9,303 nucleotides of DNA from Planctomycetaceae bacterium (GTDB lineage: Bacteria; Planctomycetota; Planctomycetia; Pirellulales; Thermoguttaceae), in NCBI GenBank assembly GCA_031288765.1, contig JAITQV010000480.1:1-9303 (forward strand), in the 5' to 3' direction. The notes below the pieces were generated by a model, which saw nothing but the letters and a program-made list of their open reading frames with translations, made no database searches and was not told the DNA's origin. Of the stretch, positions 1 to 6,704 are shown piece after piece. Numbering within the stretch: position 1 is the stretch's first letter; the number at the start of each line of letters is the position of its first letter. Position numbers and translations under genes: made by a program.

Positions 1-13
1 TTATGTGAAAGCT

Positions 14-547
14 ATGACAGTTCTTAGAAACAAACGAAGCCGTTGTCGATACCGGAAAAATAAACGTTTGCCGCAAGGTAAAAGCGGCGGTGTCCAATTG
101 TTGTTGATTCAGACGATTGATCCGCTTGGGCGGCAAGGTGATATTGTCGAGGTCAAGCCGGGTTATGCGAACAATTATTTGATTCCGCAAGGTTTGGCAA
201 CGATTGCAACGGATCATCATAAACGGATGATTGAGAAGCATAAAGCCAAACTAGCCGAGATTCAGAAAAAGCGTTTGGTTGGGTTGCAGTCTTTAGCGGA
301 CGAAATTCGTACCAAGCGTGTTTCCATCGAAGCCAACGCCAATGAAGAAGGACATCTTTATGGTTCGGTTGGACCCGATGAGATTGTTAAAGCGTTGCGT
401 GGCGAAGGTATCGTGTTGACGCCGGATCAAGTTCGTCTTTCCGGTCCGATTAAGGAACTGGCTTTGTACACGGTTCGGATTTATCTCGGTCACGGTATCG
501 AAAGCGAATTGAAAGTTTGGGTCGTTCCCGCTGTTGCTGAGAAATAA
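14..547 (+). CDS. rplI: 50S ribosomal protein L9
   Basis: L9 binds 23S rRNA near the base of the L1 stalk and helps keep reading frame. The N-terminal rRNA-binding domain is clear (VQLLLI, then LGRQGDIVEVKPGYANNYLIP, written here as LGRQGDIV and GYANNYLIPQGLA), followed by a charged connecting helix rich in Lys/Glu and the C-terminal domain with GHLYGSVGPDEIV. The protein is about 177 residues, against about 150 in most bacteria. The excess is a basic N-terminal tail (RNKRSRCRYRKNKRLPQGK), of a kind I associate with planctomycete L9. I chose ATG at 14; a GTG at 5 is in frame and would add three residues, and no strong Shine-Dalgarno is visible in the few bases before either. The usual operon partners rpsF and ssb would lie upstream of the window. 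The family call is very secure; the start is not. Confidence 0.96.
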   Translation: MTVLRNKRSRCRYRKNKRLPQGKSGGVQLLLIQTIDPLGRQGDIVEVKPGYANNYLIPQGLATIATDHHKRMIEKHKAKLAEIQKKRLVGLQSLADEIRTKRVSIEANANEEGHLYGSVGPDEIVKALRGEGIVLTPDQVRLSGPIKELALYTVRIYLGHGIESELKVWVVPAVAEK

Positions 548-801
548 AACCGTTTTCTACAAATTGATAGTTGACAATTGATCATTGGAAATTCGGGATT
601 CATAATAAAAGGGAGCCGGAAAGGATTCAAAAGACGGACAAGTGTTTCGATTAATAAAATGAGCCGCGTGATGTTAATGGAAACTAAAGAAGTTTTAGTT
701 TGATTGTTTGATAATTGATTGTAAAAAGGTCAACGGATTCCGTTTTATTATATTGCCGATTGGTTCCAATGATTTGTTGTCGAGGTCAATTTCCTTGACA
801 G

Positions 802-2097
802 ATGAATCTCCGTATTGTGGGTTTAAATCATCGATCGGCATCGCTTGAACTGAGAGAACATCTGACGTTTTCTCCGAAACAGATTGCCGAAGCACTTACT
901 GTTTGGCGCAACACAACCGCCAATACGGAAGCGGTTATTCTTTCGACATGTAATCGTACCGAATTTTATGTTGCTTCAGCTGATGGTATTGTGTTACCGC
1001 CGACCGAACAGTTACTTGTTTTTTTGTTGCAACAGAAAGAAAGTCCCGAAAAAGGGTTCACGTTGGCGTCGCAGGTATTCACGCTTGACGGTTCGGACGC
1101 TGTGCAGCATCTTTTTTCGGTGGCGTCGGGACTGGACAGTATGGTTCTTGGCGAGGTTCAGATTCTTGCGCAAGTCAAAGCGGCTTACCAGACAGCACTG
1201 GATCATGAAACGGTTGGTCCTTTGACGCATGCTTTATTTCAGATGGCGTTCAAAACCGCAAAAGATATTGCGGCGGAAACGGAAATTCACAAACATCGGA
1301 TTAGTATTCCCAGTGTTGCGGTTGCCGATTTTGCATTACGGATATTCGGACGGATTGACGATAAACGGATTTTGATTTTCGGAGCCGGCGAAATGGGACG
1401 GGAAACGTTACGCTATCTTGTCGAATACGGAGCAAAATCAATTACCGTGTTAAACCGCCGCCGTGATCGGGCGGAACATCTTGCGGCGGAATTTGACGGA
1501 GTTGTTGCGGATTGGAAAAACCGGTTTGAAATGATGATTGATGCGGATATTATTGTTTCGACGGCTGCTGCGCCGGAACCGATTGTAACGTTGGAAGATT
1601 TTCGCAACATTGAACCGCAACGTTCAGGGCGGACATTGTTTGTTCTTGATTTGGCGGTTCCGCGAAACTTTGAACCGAAAATTCGCGAATATCCTGATGT
1701 TCATCTTTATTCCATTGACGATCTTCAGGAAATCTGCAACAAAAATCGTGAAGAACGGAACAGTGAAATTCCGAAAGCGGAAAAGATGATTTCGCTGGCG
1801 GCGAAGGGTTTTGTTCAGGAAATGAATCATCGTCAAAACAGTGAAATGATTCAGAAACTCTGGCAGCGCTGGACGCAAACGAAGGAGGAGGAACTTCGGC
1901 GGTTATTCAATAAGCTGCCGGATTTGACGGAAAAAGAGCAGATGGAAATCCGTCATTCTTTTGACCGGTTAATTGGCAAATTTTTACATCCGCCGTTGGA
2001 ATCGCTTCATAACGAATCCAAAGACGGAGTTCCTCACAAACTTTTGGATGCTCTCGCGAAACTTTTCCATTTACGCGACAATCGCGATAATAATTGA
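802..2097 (+). CDS. hemA: glutamyl-tRNA reductase
   Basis: Reduces glutamyl-tRNA(Glu) with NADPH to glutamate-1-semialdehyde, the first committed step of the C5 route to haem and other tetrapyrroles, in the cytoplasm. All landmarks are present in 431 residues (family about 410-450). They are the N-terminal MNLRIVGLNHRSA, the catalytic cysteine C50 in ILSTCNRTEFY, the tRNA/substrate-binding GEVQILAQVKAAY around 117-129, RISIPSVAVADFA, the Rossmann glycine motif GAGEMG at 194-199, and DLAVPRNFEP from 283. A C-terminal helical dimerisation domain ends in KLFHLRDN. The ATG at 802 matches the conserved N-terminus; the only upstream purine run, GAGG at 782-785, is rather far (16 nt) for a good ribosome site. 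It lies 254 nt after rplI on the same strand, probably as a separate transcription unit. No truncation or missing residue is seen. Confidence 0.97.
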   Translation: MNLRIVGLNHRSASLELREHLTFSPKQIAEALTVWRNTTANTEAVILSTCNRTEFYVASADGIVLPPTEQLLVFLLQQKESPEKGFTLASQVFTLDGSDAVQHLFSVASGLDSMVLGEVQILAQVKAAYQTALDHETVGPLTHALFQMAFKTAKDIAAETEIHKHRISIPSVAVADFALRIFGRIDDKRILIFGAGEMGRETLRYLVEYGAKSITVLNRRRDRAEHLAAEFDGVVADWKNRFEMMIDADIIVSTAAAPEPIVTLEDFRNIEPQRSGRTLFVLDLAVPRNFEPKIREYPDVHLYSIDDLQEICNKNREERNSEIPKAEKMISLAAKGFVQEMNHRQNSEMIQKLWQRWTQTKEEELRRLFNKLPDLTEKEQMEIRHSFDRLIGKFLHPPLESLHNESKDGVPHKLLDALAKLFHLRDNRDNN

Positions 2098-2401
2098 TAA
2101 AGGGGTTGAGTTTCGGGACATGTTCTTAAATAAAACCTGACTCAACTTTGAGTATCTGTCTATTTTAATTTTGAGTTTTTTGGTTTGGGCGTAGGAGTAA
2201 CGTATAGCGTAATATTTTGAAGCGGTATTGTGTTTATGTTGAGAAGGCAATTTGTTTTTTGTTTTAATTATTGAGAGTAAGGCGATTTGAGATCGGGCGG
2301 TTTTAGAATTGCAAACAGGGAAACACCTTTTCGGTATGACTTTTTAACCAATTCCAAAATGTTTTTGAGTGAAAATTCTTTTAATCTTCGTTTCATCGTT
2401 C
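2098..2401. other. non-coding spacer after hemA
   Basis: This AT-rich stretch holds no recognisable gene. Just after hemA, GTTGAGT (2105-2111) can pair with ACTCAAC (2140-2146) around a 28-nt loop, followed by T-rich sequence (TTTTAATTTTGAGTTTTTTGG, ending near 2184). This may help end the hemA transcript but is not a convincing intrinsic terminator. A 42-codon minus-strand frame (2268-2396) is discussed under rejected items. Confidence 0.4.
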
Positions 2402-2767
2402 CTAATACGGAAATAATAATTCCACGCCGTTCGGCACCGCATTGTGATTTACCGGTTCGTGCGATAATTGATAAAGTAATTTATCCGCTTGAGATTTTGT
2501 TATGGAAATTTGTGTGCAAAAACGGATGATTTCGCACGCTTTATCCAACGACAAACCCTGCCAATAAACATGATGAGCAAGCGCAGGTTTACCGGCGTGC
2601 AGTTTACGACCGCGACGGCGTGAATTTTTGGAACGTTTCGAACGGCACGAGATTTTACGGAAGAAAAAAGGCAATCGTTCGCCGATACTATGTTTCGGCG
2701 ACGTGGTTTCACCCGCCATCGCCGACCTTATGATTTTATTCGTAAACAAAATCAAATTCCGATTATA
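2402..2767 (-). pseudogene. fragment resembling an IS66-type transposase
   Basis: An open frame of about 120 codons with no start codon that has a ribosome site; an internal ATG lies near 2719. The clear part reads SRRRGRKLHAGKPALAHHVYWQ, quoted here as RGRKLHAG and PALAHHVYWQG, then LSLDKACEIIRFC and ITKSQADKLLYQLS. This order (a Gly/Pro-led helix, a short helix, then a Ser-Lys-Ser-Gln helix) recalls the segment ahead of the DDE domain in IS66-family transposases. The resemblance is from memory of the family, not a search. No DDE catalytic domain, terminal inverted repeats or target duplication are visible, and stops close the frame on both sides, so it would be a decayed remnant between hemA and the sialidase-like gene. 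It could also be a small unrelated basic protein or chance. Confidence 0.35.
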
Positions 2768-2829
2768 TTACAAAAATTCCGCTGAAACATTACAATTGTT
2801 CCAACTCTTTTGTAAAATTGTTCCCGTAA

Positions 2830-4014
2830 TTATTCTATTTTTGGAAGCGGCGGAAGTTTGGCGCGTACAAAAACAGCTTGATGCCGGTTATCATCAAACA
2901 CAAAATTCAACCATTGCCGGTCGGCACTCACATAACCTTCGGGATAATTCAAATTACCCTTAGAACCGTCAACCGATTCCGCAACAACAACCCGTTTATA
3001 CGCCCATGTTTTCATTCCGTCAAAACTGATCCACAAAGCCATAGGGCTTCGGTGATGTAAGTTTGGATTATGTAAGAGCGCAACAGTATTTTCTGCCAAA
3101 AGAAATAGTGTTACTTTTGAACTCGGATTGGGAATATCCGTTACCTCAGCAACTTCAGACCACGTTAAACCGCCGTCGCTTGATTCGACTTTGTACAAAA
3201 ACGTTCCGCCGCCCCAAACAGGACGAATTAACATAACAATTCGATTCTTTGTTGGTTCGACAATCGTGTTTTCCGCCCAAAGATGTGTGTTTTCGGGAAT
3301 GGGACAACGGATATTGCCGTGTTCCGACCATGTTTTTCCGCCGTCGTGCGAAATCAGAACGCCGTTACGTGAATTAATCACCGGAGTTGGATAAGGATTC
3401 GGATTATCGCGATTCCGTTTGGTAACATCAAAATTTTGATCGTCAAGTTTCCCAAGATAATATTGGAACGGAATAATAATCCGTTTATCCCGCGTAATAA
3501 TATGCGGACGTATAAAAGTTGTACCTTCCAACCGACCCGGCAAAGGTTGCGGTTTACTCCATGTTTTACCGTTATCTTCGCTTATTACCGTCCACGAGCG
3601 CCAACTTTTGTCCCAATGTCCGGCATGAGTTCCAAAAAATAACGTGACACGGTTATCAACAACAAGAACTTCCGTCGGGCATTGCCCAATAGTGTTACCG
3701 GAACGGGGAAAACCGACATTAACCGGTTCAAGTTTTGACCACGTATCGCCGTTATCGTTACTGTGAATAACGCCGATATAATTGTCCGGCGACGGTTCGG
3801 TCTTTCCTCCGGTAAGAAAATACAAAGCAATCCGACCATCCGGTAAAACACGCGGAACCGTATCACAAACCAACCTGTTCGGCATAACACCATCATAAGC
3901 AAGAACGATTTTATCTTGCCTGGCGTCTTCTGCCGCTTGTTTTTCCCAGTCAACAGCAAACACAAAATTAACCGATAACAAAAGTACGGTTAATAAACAA
4001 AATAAATTTCTCAT
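2830..4014 (-). CDS. secreted BNR/Asp-box sialidase-like protein
   Basis: Predicted six-bladed beta-propeller of the BNR/sialidase superfamily, 394 residues, exported. Residues 1-20 (MRNLFCLLTVLLLSVNFVFA) are a signal peptide. Four good Asp boxes (S-x-D-x-G-x-T-W) lie at 85-92, 145-152, 222-229 and 278-285, with a degenerate fifth at 330-337 (SFDGMKTW, Met where Gly is expected). Candidate active-site residues, by inference only, are arginines R55, R169 and R264, E248 in WAEN, and Y357 in NYPEG. I chose the ATG at 4014 because AGGAGA (4021-4026) lies 6 nt upstream and the signal peptide starts there; an in-frame start at 4122 would overlap the upstream gene and bury the signal peptide. It is last in a minus-strand cassette, 73 nt after the lipoprotein gene. 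True sialic acid cleavage is not shown; many planctomycete members act on unknown glycans. Confidence 0.85.
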   Translation of the reverse strand: MRNLFCLLTVLLLSVNFVFAVDWEKQAAEDARQDKIVLAYDGVMPNRLVCDTVPRVLPDGRIALYFLTGGKTEPSPDNYIGVIHSNDNGDTWSKLEPVNVGFPRSGNTIGQCPTEVLVVDNRVTLFFGTHAGHWDKSWRSWTVISEDNGKTWSKPQPLPGRLEGTTFIRPHIITRDKRIIIPFQYYLGKLDDQNFDVTKRNRDNPNPYPTPVINSRNGVLISHDGGKTWSEHGNIRCPIPENTHLWAENTIVEPTKNRIVMLIRPVWGGGTFLYKVESSDGGLTWSEVAEVTDIPNPSSKVTLFLLAENTVALLHNPNLHHRSPMALWISFDGMKTWAYKRVVVAESVDGSKGNLNYPEGYVSADRQWLNFVFDDNRHQAVFVRAKLPPLPKIE

Positions 4015-4087
4015 TGGAAATCTCCTGTAGTAAAGTTTTTCATTTTGAACGGCTTTTTTGTTCAAAATATTATGGGTGAAAGATTTA

Positions 4088-4561
4088 TTAGTTAATTCGA
4101 ATTTTGACCGCTTTTCCGGCATCCAGAGTAAGTTTTTTGGTTTCCGGTGTAACGTCCAATATTAGGGGTGAGGTCATCTGATCGGTATAAATTTTCTCAA
4201 CAAGCGTGTAAATCTTTACTTCACCGATTTCATCACGTGAGTTGAGATCACCTTCCGAAATCGTTTTAGTAACAACGGCTTTGAATTTACCGACGGGAAC
4301 ACCGACAAAACCGCCGGTTTTCAATTCGATTTTTCCTTCTGCATCGGAAAAACCACTAGTTCCCCATTTTAATGATTGATTTTCGGAAATCAATGTTACG
4401 GTTGTTTCTGTAAGCGGTTTACCTTCCTGTGTCAGGAGTAATGTTACCGGATAAAGGGTTGGAAAACCTTCCGGTTTCGCAGAATCTTTATCGGAACATC
4501 CGGCAATGGTAAAACACAAGCAACAGAAAATCGAAATAAAAAATAAGAATAATTGGTTCAT
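4088..4561 (-). CDS. small lipoprotein with carboxypeptidase-regulatory-like fold
   Basis: 157 residues. A hydrophobic signal ends in the lipobox TIAG-C22, so C22 should be lipidated and the protein anchored to a membrane facing the periplasm. Residues 39-58 (PVTLLL, then EGKPLTETTVTLIS) and 71-81 (FSDAEGKIELK) match the beta-sandwich pattern of carboxypeptidase-regulatory/transthyretin-like domains: V-x-dG-K-P-L-x-x-x-V-x-F/L, then T/S-D-x-x-G-x-F/I. Planctomycetes commonly carry such small lipoproteins directly downstream of DUF1559 genes, as here. The start is set by AAAGGAT (4569-4575), 7 nt before the ATG. No catalytic motif is seen; a structural or ligand-binding role at the cell surface is an inference. 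Exact family membership would need a profile search. Confidence 0.8.
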   Translation of the reverse strand: MNQLFLFFISIFCCLCFTIAGCSDKDSAKPEGFPTLYPVTLLLTQEGKPLTETTVTLISENQSLKWGTSGFSDAEGKIELKTGGFVGVPVGKFKAVVTKTISEGDLNSRDEIGEVKIYTLVEKIYTDQMTSPLILDVTPETKKLTLDAGKAVKIRIN

Positions 4562-4642
4562 TTGTATTATCCTTTCAAATGAAGAAAAAATTTTGATTTT
4601 ATAGTAAAGTTCCTTTGCAGTTAATGAGTTATAATTTTTTTA

Positions 4643-4716
4643 CTTGCTTGCAAATTACACAGGCACGGTAAACAATTTTGTATTATTGTTTAAAGCAAAA
4701 GGAAAATGTAAGCAAG
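4643..4716. repeat. nested inverted repeat between DUF1559 and lipoprotein genes
   Basis: The outer arms CTTGCTTGCA (4643-4652) and TGTAAGCAAG (4707-4716) pair with one G-U wobble if read on the plus strand, or one A-C mismatch on the minus strand. Inside them TAAACAAT (4669-4676) and ATTGTTTA (4685-4692) form a perfect 8-bp stem with an 8-nt loop. It sits 80 nt or more before the lipoprotein start. Function unknown; it might be a protein-binding site or an mRNA processing/stability hairpin in the cassette transcript. Confidence 0.45.
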
Positions 4717-4743
4717 AATACAATTCAAAGTAAATAAAATGTT

Positions 4744-4793
4744 TGTTTTGAGCAACGCCCAAACGGTTAAATGTTAAAACGTTACTCAAAACA
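4744..4793 (-). terminator. 14-bp hairpin just after DUF1559 stop, possible (leaky) terminator
   Basis: In the minus-strand transcript TGTTTTGAGTAACG pairs with CGTTGCTCAAAACA over 14 bp with a single G-U wobble (plus-strand arms 4744-4757 and 4780-4793, loop 22 nt). On the plus strand the same position is an A-C mismatch, so the structure suits the DUF1559 mRNA. The stem begins 18 nt after the stop codon and is followed by a T-rich run (ACATTTTATTTAC). The tail is not a clean U-tract, so partial termination or 3'-end protection is as likely as full termination. It would let DUF1559 be made in excess over the two downstream genes. Confidence 0.5.
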
Positions 4794-4810
4794 TCAAAAA
4801 ACATGTATAT

Positions 4811-6073
4811 TTACAGAGTTTTGGATTCACCGCCGTTACGGGTTCCGAGTGCACCCCAAACACCATAAGGGCTTGCTCCGGTTGTTGCGGTTGGCGAAGC
4901 CGCTGTTAAATTACCACAGTCGATAGTATCGCTTGCAAAAAACACCGAACCATCGGCGCGGGTAACTTGAACACCGCCCGGATGATTACTTGTTGCGGAC
5001 ATAAGACCGGAACAATAAACATTATGCGCTGGTGAATAACCAGCACAAGACGGAGAATTAGGCGGCAGAACAGTCAAAAATCCTCCTTCGTCAGCCCGTC
5101 GTCCGGAGAATCGGGTACTTCCACGCCACATATTAAATGTTGTTCCGGAAACTTCATTTCCATTTCTGTAGTTGAAACAAGTTTGCGGATTTGTTGGAGC
5201 CGTTGAATCAACCCGAATGGCTCCTTGTTTAATGGATGCTTTTGAAACGGATACGGTTTCAGTTGATGTTGGTGAGCCAATGACTATTTCGCTCATTATT
5301 GCCGTATTACTTGTTCCGTCGGTACAGGAAGACATATCGTACCAAACCATCGTACCAAACAAACCTCGATAAACACCAGTTGTCGTGTAGTAATTATCCG
5401 CCCAACCATCACCAATACAAAAAGTATAATTGTGACGTTGCATACCCGAAACACACATTTGCCTGGACTCTCCGTCTGAAGGACAGTGAAATATTGAAAT
5501 GGGTGCTTGATAGAAAGCGGTAAGAGCATTAGTGTTTGTTCCGTACCAAGGAACAAACCCAACTCCGGCAGGTTTGGTTCCGGCAGCTGCGCCGACGGTT
5601 GGTTTTGTTGTTCCGGTAACGTATTGGTGGTAAATGTCATAAACTGATTGTTGTTCGGCAAAGGGCATCACATAGAGTGATGGTCCCCAGATATGCCAAT
5701 GACCGGTTGGGGAGATTTGGTTGAGACCACTGTTACAGCAATAACATGCTGGTCCGCCTCGTCCTACCGGAAAAGCGCCATTCGTGTCATGGTAATTGTG
5801 CAAGGCAATACCAAACTGTTTTAAATGGTTGGAACAGGTCATTCGTCTTGCGGCTTCCCTTGCTGCCTGGACAGCCGGTAACAGTAATGCGATTAACACT
5901 CCGATAATCGCAATTACTACCAACAATTCTACCAGCGTAAACCCGTTTCGGTATTCGTTTCGACGAACCTTCGAACGGAAATTACCGCCGGTACACAACA
6001 AGGTTAATAGCATGAAACATGCTATGAGGTTTGCCATACCAAATGGCAAAATGTAACTTAATAACTCTGTCAT
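4811..6073 (-). CDS. DUF1559 pseudopilin-like protein with prepilin N-methylation motif
   Basis: 420 residues. Residues 44-77 hold the type IV prepilin/pseudopilin motif: cleavage between G44 and F45, E49 at +5, hydrophobic helix LLVVIAIIGVLIALLLP, then AVQAAREAARRMTCSNHLKQ, the standard entry into the planctomycete DUF1559 domain (also called SBP_bac_10-like). The C-terminus is also typical: HPGGVQVTRADGSV then FFASDTID, followed by SPYGVWGALGTRNGGE. It should be processed by a prepilin peptidase and exported; the biological role of the family is unknown. Oddly, about 43 residues precede the cleavage site and include a second hydrophobic stretch (residues 4-28), much more than the short basic leader normal here. 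The start is nevertheless well supported by AAGGAG (6081-6086), 7 nt before the ATG. First gene of the minus-strand cassette. Confidence 0.93.
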   Translation of the reverse strand: MTELLSYILPFGMANLIACFMLLTLLCTGGNFRSKVRRNEYRNGFTLVELLVVIAIIGVLIALLLPAVQAAREAARRMTCSNHLKQFGIALHNYHDTNGAFPVGRGGPACYCCNSGLNQISPTGHWHIWGPSLYVMPFAEQQSVYDIYHQYVTGTTKPTVGAAAGTKPAGVGFVPWYGTNTNALTAFYQAPISIFHCPSDGESRQMCVSGMQRHNYTFCIGDGWADNYYTTTGVYRGLFGTMVWYDMSSCTDGTSNTAIMSEIVIGSPTSTETVSVSKASIKQGAIRVDSTAPTNPQTCFNYRNGNEVSGTTFNMWRGSTRFSGRRADEGGFLTVLPPNSPSCAGYSPAHNVYCSGLMSATSNHPGGVQVTRADGSVFFASDTIDCGNLTAASPTATTGASPYGVWGALGTRNGGESKTL

Positions 6074-6075
6074 AA

Positions 6076-6094
6076 TTTTTCTCCTTGAGAAAAA
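6076..6094 (-). promoter_or_regulatory. hairpin enclosing the DUF1559 ribosome binding site
   Basis: In the mRNA sense TTTTTCTC and GAGAAAAA form an 8-bp perfect inverted repeat around AAG. The Shine-Dalgarno AAGGAG is made of the loop plus the start of the 3' arm, so folding would partly mask it. The stem is A-U rich and only moderately stable, so temperature or an upstream alternative fold could open it. Read directly from the sequence; the regulatory role is inferred. Confidence 0.45.
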
Positions 6095-6516
6095 AGGTTA
6101 ACATCTAACAGATTACATAACACATAATCTGTTGTTGCTGAAATTGGGAAAACACTAAGCCGAGAAACGGCAACAGAATATCGCTCTTTGTCAGGAGCGA
6201 CACGATTTTGTGAAAAGGTTCATTCCCACCGATCAAAGTGGTGCATCACATGTTTTAAAATGCAATGCTGAATCATACCCGTACACTACACGTGACGCTC
6301 CTTCAGCGGGAGACACGCAACTCTGTAGTGTACGATAATATTCTACCCGGAAAATCCGGTCGGTGTGTAAAAAATTACAGTTCGCCGAAGCGATTTTAGT
6401 GGTTGTTGACGTACTCGATTATTTTTTTCACCCGAATTTTTGTTCGGGCTACTTATTTTTTAAAATATAATTTAGTCTCCTAAAATATTGACATTAAAAA
6501 ATGGAAAATTATTTAA
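6095..6516 (-). promoter_or_regulatory. long structured 5' leader of the DUF1559 gene (candidate cis-regulatory RNA)
   Basis: This gap between divergent genes holds a run of inverted repeats, listed on plus coordinates. AACAGATTA 6107-6115 pairs with 6125-6133 (9 bp, perfect). GCCG 6159-6162 pairs with 6168-6171. TCGCTC 6181-6186 pairs with GAGCGA 6195-6200. CACC 6227-6230 pairs with GGTG 6240-6243. GCATCACAT 6243-6251 pairs with ATGCAATGC 6260-6268. CGTACACTACA 6280-6290 pairs with TGTAGTGTACG 6324-6334 (11 bp, perfect), with CGTG/CACG and CTCC/GGAG stems inside. CCGGA 6347-6351 pairs with 6355-6359, and CCCGAA 6431-6436 with 6443-6448. The 6243-6268 stem pairs fully only in the minus-strand RNA, where two positions are G-U and not A-C, which assigns the structure to the DUF1559 transcript. 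No known riboswitch was recognised. Confidence 0.5.
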
Positions 6517-6517
6517 T
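6488..6517 (+). promoter_or_regulatory. candidate distal promoter for the zinc-ribbon membrane protein gene
   Basis: TTGACA (6488-6493) is a perfect -35 hexamer, followed after 18 bp by TTTAAT (6512-6517). It lies beside the opposing promoter candidate at 6523-6550, so the two would compete or be co-regulated. It would give a 5' untranslated region of about 180 nt. Confidence 0.3.
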
Positions 6518-6522
6518 CGGTT

Positions 6523-6550
6523 ATTCTATATTTAAAAAATTATCGGTCAA
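6523..6550 (-). promoter_or_regulatory. candidate promoter for the DUF1559 cassette
   Basis: On the minus strand TTGACC (6550-6545) and TAGAAT (6528-6523) are separated by 16 bp, each one base off the sigma-70 consensus. Transcription would begin near 6516 and give a leader of about 440 nt. A run of seven C (6555-6561) lies just upstream. Planctomycete promoters are poorly characterised, so confidence is limited. Confidence 0.35.
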
Positions 6551-6613
6551 TATACCCCCCCAAGATAATTTTTGTCTTTTCTTTTTTTATTGTAATTATT
6601 CAAACGAGTCCTG

Positions 6614-6642
6614 TTGTATTCAACATGTATTCAACTTATACT
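6614..6642 (+). promoter_or_regulatory. candidate proximal promoter with an 11-bp direct repeat
   Basis: A good -10 TATACT (6637-6642) sits 17 bp after a weak -35 TTGTAT (6614-6619). The spacer region carries TGTATTCAAC twice (6615-6624 and 6626-6635), spaced 11 bp, about one helical turn, which could be a regulator-binding site. It would start transcription about 55 nt before the ATG at 6705. Confidence 0.3.
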
Positions 6643-6704
6643 CAAATTATATTTAACATACTTAACTTTACCTGACCGTATTTCACCGGCAACTGTTGTC
6701 AATA

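Noticed and set aside
571..606. TTGACA at 571 as a hemA promoter
   Set aside because: The nearest -10-like sequence (CATAAT at 601) is 24 bp away, too far for a normal promoter; no better pairing was found in the 548-801 gap.
2268..2396. 42-codon minus-strand frame (MKRRLKEFSLKNILELVKKS...) just after the transposase-like fragment
   Set aside because: AGGA lies only 3 nt before the ATG, it is very short and lysine-rich in AT-rich DNA, and no family is recognised. It could be a frameshifted tail of the same remnant, but this cannot be shown.
4015..4122. Longer N-terminus for the sialidase-like protein starting at 4122
   Set aside because: It would overlap the lipoprotein gene and place the signal peptide 37 residues inside; the ATG at 4014 has a proper AGGAGA site.
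6280..6334. tRNA or known structural RNA gene at the 11-bp palindrome
   Set aside because: No T-arm GTTCRANYC, no cloverleaf of tRNA size, and no SRP or tmRNA motifs; better read as one hairpin of the DUF1559 leader.
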